A stretch of 64,000 nucleotides of DNA from Pseudomonas brassicacearum (GCF_003732225.1 NZ_MOBJ01000006.1:620001-684000); one strand, 5' to 3'. Positions 35,111-44,601 are shown, counted from the first letter of the stretch. The notes: generated by a model from the letters alone, not told the origin. Numbers and translations are program-made.

Positions 35111-36136
35111 GTGACTACTTTTTCCGCCGCCCAGCGCGGCCGCGTCACCATGCTTGATGTCGCCGAACACGCCAGGGTCTCCAAGGCCAGCGTGTCGCGT
35201 TTTATTGGTGAAGACCGGGCCTTGCTGTCGGATGCCACTGCCAAGCGCATCGAGCAAGCGATCAGCGAACTGGGCTATCGCCCGAACCAGATGGCTCGCG
35301 GTTTGAAGCGCGGGCGTACCCGCCTGATCGGCATGCTGGTGGCCGATATCCGTAACCCGTATTCGATTGCCGTGATGCATGGCGTGGAAACCGCTTGCCG
35401 TCAGCACGGCTACAGCCTGGTGGTGTGCAACACCGACCGTGACGATGAGCAGGAGCGTCAGCATCTGGCGGCGTTACGCTCGTACAACATCGAAGGCTTG
35501 ATCGTGAACACCCTCGGTCATCACCTCGATGAACTGCGCGAGTTGCACCGTGAACTGCCGATGGTGCTGGTGGATCGCAAGGTCGATTTGCTCGACAGCG
35601 ACCTGGTCGGGCTGGATAACCCGGCGGCGGTTGAGATGGCCCTTGCCCACCTTGAAGAACGCGGCTATCGCGACATCCTGCTGCTCAGTGAACCCTTCGA
35701 CGGCACCAGCTCGCGGATTGAGCGGGTCAACAGCTTCAAGGCTCAAATCGATCAGCGCGCTCTACTGAGCGGTGCGGTGGTCGAAATCGGCAGCGACCTG
35801 AACACACGCCTGAAATCCTTCCTGACTACACCCGGCTCCGGTCCGAAAGCACTGTTTTGCGCCAACGGTATTGCCGCGTTGGCCGGCACCCGCGCCTTGC
35901 GCGAACTGGGCTGCCATCTGTTTGAAGACATCGGTTTGATCGCCCTGGATGACCTCGACTGGTACCCGCTGGTGGGCAGCGGGATTACCGCCCTCGCCCA
36001 GCCAACGGCGCAGATTGGCGCGAGCGCGTTCGAGTGTTTGCTCAAGCGCTTGCGTGGCGATGACGGGCCGGCGCGAAAACTGGATTTTGCGGCGCGGTTG
36101 ATTGAGCGTGGCTCGACACGGCGGAAGTTGGTGTGA
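35111..36136 (+). CDS. ptxS: LacI-family repressor of 2-ketogluconate metabolism
   Basis: 341-aa regulator. The N-terminal helix-turn-helix is TMLDVAEHARVSKASVSRF and the hinge QMARGLKRGRTRLIGMLV; the periplasmic-binding-protein-like effector domain follows. The sequence agrees closely with remembered P. aeruginosa PtxS, including MHGVETACRQHGYSLVVCNT. In the family 2-ketogluconate releases PtxS from TGAAACCGGTTTCA. The start is taken as GTG 35111 because in-frame upstream sequence contains the operator; the ribosome site is weak. Operators precede both this gene and kguE. Confidence 0.92.
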   Translation: MTTFSAAQRGRVTMLDVAEHARVSKASVSRFIGEDRALLSDATAKRIEQAISELGYRPNQMARGLKRGRTRLIGMLVADIRNPYSIAVMHGVETACRQHGYSLVVCNTDRDDEQERQHLAALRSYNIEGLIVNTLGHHLDELRELHRELPMVLVDRKVDLLDSDLVGLDNPAAVEMALAHLEERGYRDILLLSEPFDGTSSRIERVNSFKAQIDQRALLSGAVVEIGSDLNTRLKSFLTTPGSGPKALFCANGIAALAGTRALRELGCHLFEDIGLIALDDLDWYPLVGSGITALAQPTAQIGASAFECLLKRLRGDDGPARKLDFAARLIERGSTRRKLV

Positions 36137-36148
36137 TGCTTCTGACGC

Positions 36149-36214
36149 CATCGCGAGCAAGCTCGCTCCCACAAAGGCACCGAGATCAACTGTGGGAGCG
36201 AGCCTGCTCGCGAT
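36149..36214. repeat. REPIN, type A (short spacer)
   Basis: Inverted CGCGAGCAAGCTCGCTCCCA / TGGGAGCGAGCCTGCTCGCG arms with a spacer of about 20 bp, between ptxS and the kguE operator. Confidence 0.9.
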
Positions 36215-36269
36215 GAGGCCCGCAAGGTCACCACACAAATCAACGACCAACTATTTTTTTGAACAAAAA

Positions 36270-36283
36270 TGAAACCGGTTTCA
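36270..36283 (+). promoter_or_regulatory. PtxS operator of the kgu operon
   Basis: A second perfect TGAAACCGGTTTCA. It directly abuts the GAGG ribosome site (36284-36287) of kguE, so bound PtxS would sit over or just downstream of the transcription start. Confidence 0.9.
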
Positions 36284-36296
36284 GAGGTGCAAAACA

Positions 36297-37079
36297 ATGA
36301 ATGAATCACCCGTTTCCATCAGTCTCTCCAGCTACGGCGCCGATCTGGTTCGCCAGCGTGGGCAGTTGAGTTTTGTCGCATTACTGGCCGCTGCCGGTGC
36401 TGACCGCATTGAACTGCGTGAAGAACTGCTTACCCATGAAGTCGCTGCCGACGTGGCGTCGGCGATCGAACAAAGCGGCTTGGGCTGTGTGTATTCCTCG
36501 CCACTGGAACTGTGGCTGGCCGGTCAGTCGAAACCCAATCCGGAACTGGCAGACACCTTGAATCGAGCGCAGGCGTTTGGTGCCAGGTGGCTGAAAGTCT
36601 CGCTGGGTTACTTCACCGACACTCACTCTCTACCGGCGCTGGCCCGGTGTCTGGCCCAAAGCCCGGTGCAGTTGCTGGTGGAAAACGACCAGACCCTGCA
36701 CGGCGGGCGCATCGAGCCGTTCCAGCGATTTTTCACTGCGATTGAAGCGCAGGCGCTGCCGGTGCAGATGACCTTCGATATCGGCAACTGGCAATGGCAG
36801 GACCAGTCCGCCGCCAACGCCGCGCGCCTGCTTGGCCGGCATGTCGGCTATGTGCATTGCAAAGCGGTCCGCCGCCGCGCCGACGGCAAATGGATTGCCG
36901 TACCGCCCTCGCCCGGTGATTTGCAGGAATGGGAACAGCAGTTGCAGTACATGCCCCAAGGGGTGATGCGGGCGGCGGAATATCCGTTGCAAGGTGAAGA
37001 CCTGGTGCAGTTGACCGCCAAGCATGTCGCCACTCTCGCCGGCCTCGGTCAGGCTCGGCTGGAGAGCGCTCATGTCTGA
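36297..37079 (+). CDS. kguE: KguE, TIM-barrel epimerase-like protein of 2-ketogluconate operon
   Basis: 260-aa sugar phosphate isomerase/epimerase-type TIM barrel (AP-endonuclease 2 family). Putative metal and acid residues are in [21 protein letters not shown] and YVHCKAVRR. It is the first gene of ptxS-kguEKTD, an arrangement known from P. aeruginosa; its exact step is not settled. GAGG (36284-36287) precedes the ATG. The kguK start overlaps its stop by 8 nt. Confidence 0.88.
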   Translation: MNESPVSISLSSYGADLVRQRGQLSFVALLAAAGADRIELREELLTHEVAADVASAIEQSGLGCVYSSPLELWLAGQSKPNPELADTLNRAQAFGARWLKVSLGYFTDTHSLPALARCLAQSPVQLLVENDQTLHGGRIEPFQRFFTAIEAQALPVQMTFDIGNWQWQDQSAANAARLLGRHVGYVHCKAVRRRADGKWIAVPPSPGDLQEWEQQLQYMPQGVMRAAEYPLQGEDLVQLTAKHVATLAGLGQARLESAHV

Positions 37080-38091
37080 GATCGATATTCTGTCGTTTGG
37101 CGAAACCATGGCGATGTTTGTCGCCGAACAGAGTGGCGATCTGGCCGACGTTGGGCAGTTCCACAAACGCATCGCCGGAGCCGACAGCAATGTGGCGATC
37201 GGCCTGTCGCGACTGGGGTTCAAGGTGTCCTGGCTGAGCCGGATCGGCGCTGATTCGCTGGGCCGATTCGTGGTCGAGACCCTGGAGCGGGAAGGCCTGG
37301 ATTGTCGCTTCGTCGAGACCGACCCGGCGCACCCGACCGGTTTTCAGCTCAAGTCGCGTGCCGACGATGGCAGCGATCCTCGCGTCGAATACTTCCGTCG
37401 GGGTTCGGCAGCCAGTCTTCTGTCAGTGCAGTCGATCGTTGCGGAACTGCTCGAAGCCCGGCACTTGCACGCCACCGGCATTGTGCCGGCGCTGTCCGAG
37501 TCTGCGCGCCAGATGTCCTTCGAGTTGATGACGCGCATGCGCGAGGCCGGTCGCAGTGTCTCGTTCGATCCCAACCTGCGCCCGACACTGTGGGCCAGCC
37601 AACAGCAGATGATCCGCGAAATCAATCGGCTCGCGGCGCTGGCCCATTGGGTGCTACCGGGGTTGAGTGAGGGGCGCTTGCTCACCGGCTTCGATGATCC
37701 GGCCGACATTGCAGCGTTTTATCTGGATCAGGGCGCTGAAGCGGTGGCGATCAAGCTAGGCCCCAACGGCGCCTATTACCGCACCCAACAGGATCAGGGT
37801 TTTGTACCCGGTGTACCGGTGACCAAGGTGGTGGACACGGTGGGTGCCGGCGATGGTTTTGCGGTCGGGATGATCAGCGCCTTGCTGGAGAACTTCAGCG
37901 TCCCCGACGCCGTGCAGCGGGCCAACTGGATTGGCAGCCGCGCGGTGCAGAGCCGAGGCGATATGGAGGGTTTGCCGACCCGGGCCGAATTATCGGCTGG
38001 GTCTGAGGCCGCCAATCGCGAGCAAGCTCGCTCCCACACTGGATCGCATGCACCCACAGATCCCCTGTGGGAGCGAGCTTGCTCGCGATGA
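37072..38091 (+). CDS. kguK: 2-Ketogluconate kinase (PfkB family), REP-extended C-terminus
   Basis: PfkB-type sugar kinase phosphorylating 2-ketogluconate. The substrate-side [14 protein letters not shown] lies near residue 40, and the catalytic signature [13 protein letters not shown] near residue 260. GGAGAG precedes ATG 37072. The protein is 339 aa against about 316 usual: the last 25 or so residues (from REQARSH to WERACSR) are translated from a REPIN at 38014-38090, which removed the ancestral stop. The extra tail is basic and probably unstructured. The kguT gene follows after 71 bp. Confidence 0.92.
   Translation: MSEIDILSFGETMAMFVAEQSGDLADVGQFHKRIAGADSNVAIGLSRLGFKVSWLSRIGADSLGRFVVETLEREGLDCRFVETDPAHPTGFQLKSRADDGSDPRVEYFRRGSAASLLSVQSIVAELLEARHLHATGIVPALSESARQMSFELMTRMREAGRSVSFDPNLRPTLWASQQQMIREINRLAALAHWVLPGLSEGRLLTGFDDPADIAAFYLDQGAEAVAIKLGPNGAYYRTQQDQGFVPGVPVTKVVDTVGAGDGFAVGMISALLENFSVPDAVQRANWIGSRAVQSRGDMEGLPTRAELSAGSEAANREQARSHTGSHAPTDPLWERACSR
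38014..38090. repeat. REPIN, type A, inside the kguK reading frame
   Basis: Inverted CGCGAGCAAGCTCGCTCCCA / TGGGAGCGAGCTTGCTCGCG arms. The kguK frame runs through both arms and stops on the last bases of the element, so the repeat encodes the kinase C-terminus. Confidence 0.92.
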
Positions 38092-38162
38092 GGCCCACAC
38101 AGTCACTGATTTTTTGAACCGTTACCTGTTGCGACAAAAACAACAAGCTCAGGAGCACTACC

Positions 38163-39461
38163 ATGCAAACGCTGAACCTCGCCACCCGCCGCTGGTGGTA
38201 CATCATGCCGATCGTGTTTATCACCTACAGCCTGGCGTACCTGGACCGCGCCAACTACGGTTTTGCCGCCGCCTCCGGAATGGCCGCCGACTTGATGATC
38301 ACGCCGGGACTTTCCTCGCTGCTCGGCGCGCTGTTCTTCCTCGGGTACTTTTTCTTCCAGGTACCGGGGGCGATCTACGCGCAAAAGCACAGCGTGAAGA
38401 AGCTGATTTTCGTCAGCCTGATCCTCTGGGGTGGCCTGGCCACGCTGACCGGGATCGTCTCCAACGCCTACATGCTGATCGCCATCCGCTTCCTGCTGGG
38501 GGTGGTCGAAGCTGCGGTGATGCCGGCGATGCTGGTTTACCTGTGCCACTGGTTCACCCGCGCCGAACGCTCGCGGGCCAACACCTTTCTGATCCTCGGC
38601 AACCCGGTGACCATGCTCTGGATGTCGGTGGTGTCGGGGTATCTGGTGCAGCATTTCAGCTGGCGCTGGATGTTCATCGTCGAAGGGTTACCGGCGGTGC
38701 TCTGGGCGTTTATCTGGTGGCGTCTGGCCGATGATCGTCCCGTCGACGCCAAATGGCTGAGCAACCAGGAGAAGCAAGACCTGCAAAGCGCCCTGGCCGC
38801 CGAACAGCTCGGGATCAAAGCGGTGAAGAACTACGCCGAAGCGTTCCGCTCACCCAAAGTGATCATCCTGGGCCTACAGTTTTTTTGCTGGAGCATCGGC
38901 GTTTACGGTTTTGTGCTGTGGCTGCCGTCGATCCTCAAACATGGCGCGCAGATGAACATGATCGAAGCCGGCTGGCTGTCGGCGCTGCCGTATCTGGCGG
39001 CGGTGATTGCAATGCTTGGGGTGTCCTGGGGCTCGGACCGGATTCAGCGGCGCAAACGCTTTGTCTGGCCACCGCTGTTGATCGCCTCGATCGCGTTTTA
39101 CGCCTCCTATGCCCTCGGCGCCGAACACTTCTGGTGGTCCTATGCGCTGCTGGTGATTGCCGGCGCCTGCATGTACGCCCCTTACGGGCCGTTCTTCGCC
39201 ATCGTTCCGGAGATCCTGCCGGCCAACGTTGCCGGCGGTGCCATGGCGCTGATCAACAGCATGGGCGCCCTTGGCTCGTTCGGCGGGTCTTATCTGGTCG
39301 GCTATTTGAACAGTTCCACCGGTTCGCCCGGCGCCTCTTACCTGCTGATGAGCGCGGCCCTGATGCTCTCGGTGGTCCTGACGATTTTCCTCAAGCCCGG
39401 TGCCAATGACCAGGCCCAGCCCACGCGTGCGCCAGCCCGGCCCGTCGCGGCACATTCCTGA
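38163..39461 (+). CDS. kguT: 2-Ketogluconate MFS transporter
   Basis: 432-aa major facilitator of the anion:cation symporter (ACS) group with twelve predicted helices. The N-terminal helix carries YSLAYLDRANYGFA and the inter-domain loop is hydrophilic around residues 190-230. AGGAGC precedes the ATG. Its place between kguK and kguD makes 2-ketogluconate uptake the expected role. The C-terminus is an Ala/Pro-rich cytoplasmic tail. Confidence 0.92.
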   Translation: MQTLNLATRRWWYIMPIVFITYSLAYLDRANYGFAAASGMAADLMITPGLSSLLGALFFLGYFFFQVPGAIYAQKHSVKKLIFVSLILWGGLATLTGIVSNAYMLIAIRFLLGVVEAAVMPAMLVYLCHWFTRAERSRANTFLILGNPVTMLWMSVVSGYLVQHFSWRWMFIVEGLPAVLWAFIWWRLADDRPVDAKWLSNQEKQDLQSALAAEQLGIKAVKNYAEAFRSPKVIILGLQFFCWSIGVYGFVLWLPSILKHGAQMNMIEAGWLSALPYLAAVIAMLGVSWGSDRIQRRKRFVWPPLLIASIAFYASYALGAEHFWWSYALLVIAGACMYAPYGPFFAIVPEILPANVAGGAMALINSMGALGSFGGSYLVGYLNSSTGSPGASYLLMSAALMLSVVLTIFLKPGANDQAQPTRAPARPVAAHS

Positions 39462-39482
39462 ATTGAACGAGAGACTGAACCG

Positions 39483-40463
39483 ATGAAAAAGCAGGTCGTG
39501 CTGTACAAAAAACTTTCTGCGCCGCTCATGGCTCGCCTGCATGAACAGGCGCAGGTGACGCTGATCGACAACCTGAACGCCGAGGGTCTGAAGCTGTTAC
39601 GCGAAGCGCTGCCAAGCGCCCACGGTCTGCTGGGCGCCAGTCTGAAACTGGACGCCGAACTGCTTGACCTGGCGCCACACTTGAAGGCCATTGCCAGTGT
39701 CTCGGTCGGCGTCGACAACTACGACATCGACTACCTGAACCGGCGGCAGATCCTGCTCAGCAATACCCCGGACGTTTTGACCGAAACCACTGCCGACACC
39801 GGTTTTGCGCTGATTCTGGCGACTGCCCGGCGCCTGGTTGAACTGGCCAACCTGGTGCGTGCCGGACAATGGAGCCGCAACATCGGCCCGGCGCATTTCG
39901 GCAGCGATGTGCATGGCAAGACCCTGGGCATCATCGGCATGGGCCGCATCGGCGAGGCGCTGGCCCAACGTGGGCATTTTGGTTTTGGCATGCCGATTCT
40001 CTATCACAGTCACAGCGCCAAACCTGCGGTGGAGCAACGCTTCAACGCGCAGTACCGCAGCTTGTCGGACTTGCTACAGCAGGCAGATTTTGTCTGCCTG
40101 ACGTTGCCGTTGACCGCTGAAACCGAAGGGCTGATCGGCGCTGAACAGTTTGCGCTGATGCGCCCGGAGAGCATTTTTATCAATATCTCCCGAGGCAAGG
40201 TGGTCGATGAAACGGCGTTGATCGAAGCGTTACGCCAAGGGCAGATTCGTGCGGCCGGGCTGGATGTATTCGAGCGCGAGCCGCTGGCTCATGATTCGCC
40301 GTTGTTGCAGTTGAACAACGTGGTGGCGACCCCGCACATCGGCTCTGCGACCCACGAAACCCGCGAAGCCATGGCCCGCTGTGCCGTCGACAACCTGCTG
40401 GCGGCGCTGGCCGGTGAACGCCCGGCGAATCTGGTGAATGGCCAGGCGTGGAAGGCGCATTAG
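39483..40463 (+). CDS. kguD: 2-Ketogluconate-6-phosphate reductase (D-2-hydroxyacid dehydrogenase family)
   Basis: 326-aa NAD(P)H-dependent reductase. The Rossmann motif is LGIIGMGRIGEALAQ near residue 150. Catalytic residues are the arginine in INISRGKVVDE, glutamate in LDVFEREPL and histidine in TPHIGSATHE. It reduces 2-keto-6-phosphogluconate to 6-phosphogluconate and feeds the Entner-Doudoroff pathway. Last gene of kguEKTD, 21 bp after kguT; a type B REPIN follows. Confidence 0.92.
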   Translation: MKKQVVLYKKLSAPLMARLHEQAQVTLIDNLNAEGLKLLREALPSAHGLLGASLKLDAELLDLAPHLKAIASVSVGVDNYDIDYLNRRQILLSNTPDVLTETTADTGFALILATARRLVELANLVRAGQWSRNIGPAHFGSDVHGKTLGIIGMGRIGEALAQRGHFGFGMPILYHSHSAKPAVEQRFNAQYRSLSDLLQQADFVCLTLPLTAETEGLIGAEQFALMRPESIFINISRGKVVDETALIEALRQGQIRAAGLDVFEREPLAHDSPLLQLNNVVATPHIGSATHETREAMARCAVDNLLAALAGERPANLVNGQAWKAH

Positions 40464-40466
40464 CAG

Positions 40467-40553
40467 ATCAAAAGATCGCAGCCTGCGGCAGCTCCTACGG
40501 AAACGGTATGTACGCGCTCGGCGTAGGAGCTGCCGCAGGCTGCGATCTTTTGA
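40467..40553. repeat. REPIN, type B
   Basis: Inverted GATCGCAGCCTGCGGCAGCT / GTAGGAGCTGCCGCAGGCTG arms separate convergent kguD and aruH. No classical U-tailed terminator is seen here. Confidence 0.9.
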
Positions 40554-40561
40554 TTCATTTG

Positions 40562-41746
40562 TTAACGATGGGCTTTCAGCAACTGCGCTGCACACCGTAC
40601 GATTCGGCGGCAGGCTTCGGCCAGCCGCTGTTGATCCAGCACCAGACCAATGCGGATATGCCCCGCCGCACTGGGCCCGAACGCTTCCCCGGCGAGCACC
40701 GACACGGCATAGCCTTCCAGCAATTTTTCGGCGAACGCCTGCGCGCCAACCCCGGTCTGGCGCACATCGACCATCACAAACATCCCGCCATCCGGAATGA
40801 CCGGATTAATGCCCGGGCAATCGCTCAAGCGTGCGCACACCAGATCACGCCGCGCACGGTACTCGTTGCGCATCGACTCAAGCTCCGGCAAATCGGCCTC
40901 CAGCGCCACACGCGCAGCGTTCTGAACAAAATCCGGAATGCCGAAGAGCATGCACAACGACAGATTTTCCAGGTGTTCAGTCAAGGGTTTCGGACCGATC
41001 ACCCAACCGATTCGCCAGCCGCTCATGGCATGGGACTTCGACAGACTGTTCACGGTCGCCGTGCGTTCGGCCATCCCCGGCAGGCTGGCCGGACTGATGT
41101 GCTCACCTTCATACAACAGCTCGCTGTAGACCTCGTCGCTGATCAGCCACAGATCATGCTTGATGCACAAACGCGCCAGGGCCTGCCAGATCGGCAGCGA
41201 CAAGCTTGCCCCGGAAGGATTGTTCGGACTGTTAAGCAGGATCGCTCGAGTCCTGGCGGTGATCCGTGCGGCGACGTCCGCCGGGTCGACGCGAAAACCG
41301 TTCTCCGGCCTTACCGCTATCGGCACCACCTTCGCCCCGCAGGCGCCGAACACGCCTTCATATGTCACGTACATCGGCTCTGCGACCAGCACCTCGTCAC
41401 CCGGGTCGAGCAGGCATTGCACCACCGAGTACACCGCACACTGCGCGCCCGGCAGCACCAATACATGGTCGGCATCCACTGTCTGACCGCTGCGCCGGTT
41501 GTGACGACGGGCGATGCTGGTGCGCAGCGACCGCGTGCCGCGCACCTCCGAATAATGGGTATCACCGGCCAGCAAGCTGTCGATGGCCGCCTGGACGATC
41601 GGCTTCGGTGTATCGAAATCCGGGTCGCCGACCGACAACAGCAGCACATCGACGCCCTGCTCGCGCAACTCCAGCGCTCGGTAGTGAATCTGCCAGGCAT
41701 CGGCTCCGTCGCCGGCGATTCGTTGGGTCAAGGCTGAATAGCGCAT
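40562..41746 (-). CDS. aruH: Arginine:pyruvate transaminase
   Basis: 394-aa class I/II PLP aminotransferase. The PLP lysine is in NSLSKSHAMSGWRIGW, the asparagine of the phosphate-pocket in LLNSPNNPSGA, and the aspartate in LISDEVYSELLY. The sequence matches remembered P. aeruginosa AruH across MRYSxxTQRIAGDGAxAW and GPSAAGHIRIGLVL. ATG 41746 has AGGAGA 7 nt upstream. In the arginine transaminase pathway it makes 2-ketoarginine; the partner aruI is not adjacent here. Confidence 0.9.
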   Translation of the reverse strand: MRYSALTQRIAGDGADAWQIHYRALELREQGVDVLLLSVGDPDFDTPKPIVQAAIDSLLAGDTHYSEVRGTRSLRTSIARRHNRRSGQTVDADHVLVLPGAQCAVYSVVQCLLDPGDEVLVAEPMYVTYEGVFGACGAKVVPIAVRPENGFRVDPADVAARITARTRAILLNSPNNPSGASLSLPIWQALARLCIKHDLWLISDEVYSELLYEGEHISPASLPGMAERTATVNSLSKSHAMSGWRIGWVIGPKPLTEHLENLSLCMLFGIPDFVQNAARVALEADLPELESMRNEYRARRDLVCARLSDCPGINPVIPDGGMFVMVDVRQTGVGAQAFAEKLLEGYAVSVLAGEAFGPSAAGHIRIGLVLDQQRLAEACRRIVRCAAQLLKAHR

Positions 41747-41889
41747 GCACTTCTCCTGTCGCGCGAACTCCACATTGAACCCTATCTCAAATCACGAAAC
41801 ACGCCACTCGACAGCGGATTTAACCGGACTAGGCCTGGCACACCTCAGTTAACCGATCAGCATAAGCTCATCATAAATGAGACATCTAC

Positions 41890-41905
41890 CTGTCAGACCT
41901 GACAG
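41890..41905 (+). promoter_or_regulatory. lux-box-like palindrome upstream of the 262-aa gene
   Basis: CTGTCAGACCTGACAG is a near-perfect dyad with 7-bp arms (CTGTCAG/CTGACAG). The 19-bp context ACCTGTCAGACCTGACAGT differs from the 34954 site at one base. Its centre is 102 bp before the ATG. Confidence 0.6.
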
Positions 41906-41999
41906 TTGTTGTTCGCAAAAATAAGTCCTTCAATCCGTATGAAGCTAGCGAGTCATTGCTAGCCAAAGAGTTACTTTCCCAGTGCAAAAGGAATACGAA

Positions 42000-42788
42000 A
42001 TGGCCCTCTTTTCAGCAACATCCGAGTCAGAACTGGTTCCACTGGATATCCCTGACGCCTTACCCAACATCCCCGACCCCAACGGAGAAATCAACCTGTT
42101 GCCTGCACACTTGAAAGGCAAGGACCTTAACGTGGTGATCTCGCAACCTTGGGCGAACTCTGCGAAATCTGGCGGCACGGACCGTTTTGAGCTGCTGCTT
42201 GGTCCCAAAAATGCGCCCGTTCATACCGTTGTGGCGAGCTTTTGCCTGTCCGGCCCTATTGATCCAGACCTGTTTCCCCTTGTTGTAACGATTCCCAAAC
42301 AACGCTTGGTTTATCAAGGCCCATTCGAAGTGTTCTATCGAGTTAGCAAAGACGATTGCCTTGTCGGCCAGTCTCCAGTAACCGAGCTCACCACTAACTG
42401 GACACCCCCCAATTACGGTAATACGCCGGTCATGTCAGAACTACCGGAAGAAGTGGTCAATGGAGTGACGACTCAATATCTGGAGACCCATGATGATTGT
42501 GTCGCCGTCACCATCAAGCACACGGACTATCTGAATCCGAAGGTGGGGGATGAAATTCACTTTTGTATGGGTGGAGCGGATGCCTCCCCCATCGTCCTCA
42601 AACAGGTTGAGTACACAAACAGTAAAACGACCCTACTGGTACCCGGTGAAGAACTACGCCGTTTTGCCAACGGCATTCACTTGATTTTTTACACCCTCAA
42701 AGACCGAGCAGGCAATGAAGGGCCTAACTCCAAAGGTAACTTTATTAGATTGGCACTGGATCCGCCCCCGGCAATACCGGGTTTTTGA
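42000..42788 (+). CDS. Protein with two Ig-like modules, paralogue of the 678-aa protein
   Basis: 262 aa, no signal peptide or membrane helix. It has two beta-rich modules of about 110 residues; the first ends near FEVFYRVSKDD and the second in LIFYTLKDRAGNEGPNSK. This matches LYYRLRDLAGNDSWVS in the larger protein at 32720-34756. Within the second module VGDEIHFCMGG, VLKQVEY and TTLLVPGEEL align with DDKVDVYFSKD, FVTTLPL and QLSIPVAGL of the larger protein. ATG 42000 has AAGGA 8 nt upstream; GTG 41982 is an alternative. GC content is lower than neighbours. Function unknown. Confidence 0.78.
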   Translation: MALFSATSESELVPLDIPDALPNIPDPNGEINLLPAHLKGKDLNVVISQPWANSAKSGGTDRFELLLGPKNAPVHTVVASFCLSGPIDPDLFPLVVTIPKQRLVYQGPFEVFYRVSKDDCLVGQSPVTELTTNWTPPNYGNTPVMSELPEEVVNGVTTQYLETHDDCVAVTIKHTDYLNPKVGDEIHFCMGGADASPIVLKQVEYTNSKTTLLVPGEELRRFANGIHLIFYTLKDRAGNEGPNSKGNFIRLALDPPPAIPGF

Positions 42789-42853
42789 CATCTGATTGAA
42801 TGCCCCCGGACTCTGTCCATTTACAGAGCCCTAGGGGTCGGTTCGATGCAGGC

Positions 42854-44479
42854 TCAAATCACAAAACGCGCCACCATGGCATTCAAATCTACCGCCAGAC
42901 GCGACAGTTCATGGCTGGCGGCGCTGGTCTGGTTGGCACCGGCGGCCGACTGGGTAGCCAGGTCGCGGATGTTCACCAGGTTGCGGTCCACTTCGCGCGA
43001 CACCTGCGCCTGTTCTTCCGAGGCGCTGGCGATCACCAGGTTGCGCTCGTTGATCTGGTGGATCGACTGAGTGATCTGCTCCAACGCCACACCCGCGGCA
43101 CGGGCCAGCTCCAGCGTAGTGTGGGTGCGCTGGTTGCTTTGCTGCATGGAATCGACCGCTTCGCCGGTGCCGTTTTGAATACCGGCAACCATTTTTTCGA
43201 TTTCCTGGGTCGATTGCGCAGTGCGATGGGCCAAGGCGCGGACCTCGTCCGCCACCACCGCAAATCCGCGCCCGGCTTCACCGGCACGCGCTGCTTCGAT
43301 GGCGGCGTTGAGCGCCAGCAGGTTGGTTTGCTCGGCAATCGCCCGAATCACGTCCAGCACCTTGCCGATATCACGGCCCTGAGTGGCCAGACCTTCGATC
43401 ATCAGCGAGGTGTTTTGTACGTCATGGGTCATCGTCTGAATGGCGTTGACCGTTTCCACCACACGGTCGCGACCTTCACGAGCGGCCTGGGTCGATTGAT
43501 TCGACGCTTCGGACGTCGACACCGCGTTACGTGCAACCTCTTCCACGGCGGCGGTCATTTCGTTAACGGCGGTCGCGGCCTGTTCGATTTCGTTGTTTTG
43601 CTGTTGCAGACCGCGCGACGCTTCCTCGGTCACGGCGCTGAGCTCTTCTGCGGCGGCACCCAGCTGATTCGCGGAACCGGCGATCTGCTCGATGGTTTTG
43701 CGCAGGTTGGCTTGCATGGTCGACAAGGCGCCGAGCAAACGCGCCGGTTCGTCCTTGCCATCGACTTCTATCGGTTTAGTGAGGTTACCGCCAGCAATGG
43801 ACTCAGCGGCGGCGACAGCACGGTTCAGCGGTGTGACGATGCTGCGGGTCAGCAGCCAGGCCAGCAACACCGTCACCAGAGCAGCGATCACCGAAACCGC
43901 GATGATGCCGTTGGTGGCGTAAGCATATTGGTCGCCGGCTACGGCATCGGCTTCGGTTGCGCCCGCCTGGTTAATCGCGATCAGCTTGTTCAACTGCTCC
44001 CCCATCAAATCGGTACCTTCCTTGATACGCGTATTGATCAGGTTGCGCATGTCATCGACTTTGTTCTGCCGCGACAGCTCCATCATCTGGTTTTGCGCTT
44101 GCAGATAGCTGTCCAGGGTGGCGGCAAAGGCTTTGTACAGCGCCGCTTCCTCCGGGCCCGCCGGCAGGGCTGCATAGCCCTTTTGAGCTTGTCTGGCCTT
44201 GTCGGTGAGTACGCTGATGCGGGTTTCTGCGTCCTGCAACCCGGCTGCTTCACGGTTGATCAGCACGCGGAACGACAAAATGCGCAAGCGCAGGACGCTC
44301 TCTGTGATATTCCCAAGGAAGGCTACGCTGGGTAACTGATTGCTTTCCATGTCGATGGAGGCCTGGCGGATGATCGACATGCGGTTCACGGCAAAGATGC
44401 CGAGCACGATCACCAGCAACGCAATGAAAGCAAAACCCAGAAAAGCTCGAGGCGCGATATTCATGTTTCGCAAGGACAT
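42854..44479 (-). CDS. Methyl-accepting chemotaxis protein
   Basis: 541-aa transmembrane chemoreceptor. Helix 1 is at about 10-32, followed by a helical periplasmic domain of 150 residues of the 4-helix-bundle (4HB_MCP) type and helix 2 near 190-210. HAMP follows, then the long signalling coiled coil with the hairpin tip [19 protein letters not shown]. No C-terminal CheR-binding pentapeptide is present. The ligand is unknown. ATG 44479 is preferred. A GCCGATAC -10 of sigma-28 type lies 123 bp upstream, consistent with flagellar regulon control. Confidence 0.92.
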   Translation of the reverse strand: MSLRNMNIAPRAFLGFAFIALLVIVLGIFAVNRMSIIRQASIDMESNQLPSVAFLGNITESVLRLRILSFRVLINREAAGLQDAETRISVLTDKARQAQKGYAALPAGPEEAALYKAFAATLDSYLQAQNQMMELSRQNKVDDMRNLINTRIKEGTDLMGEQLNKLIAINQAGATEADAVAGDQYAYATNGIIAVSVIAALVTVLLAWLLTRSIVTPLNRAVAAAESIAGGNLTKPIEVDGKDEPARLLGALSTMQANLRKTIEQIAGSANQLGAAAEELSAVTEEASRGLQQQNNEIEQAATAVNEMTAAVEEVARNAVSTSEASNQSTQAAREGRDRVVETVNAIQTMTHDVQNTSLMIEGLATQGRDIGKVLDVIRAIAEQTNLLALNAAIEAARAGEAGRGFAVVADEVRALAHRTAQSTQEIEKMVAGIQNGTGEAVDSMQQSNQRTHTTLELARAAGVALEQITQSIHQINERNLVIASASEEQAQVSREVDRNLVNIRDLATQSAAGANQTSAASHELSRLAVDLNAMVARFVI

Positions 44480-44601
44480 AGGGTGAGTCTCGCAGTGGTG
44501 ATGTCTTCGAGCATCCATGCAGTGAACGCTGGCAAGCAGGAGATCGCTCCCGGCGTACGGGTAGGCGACTTTGTTTGGAGGGGTGTGCACGCCTATACCC
44601 T

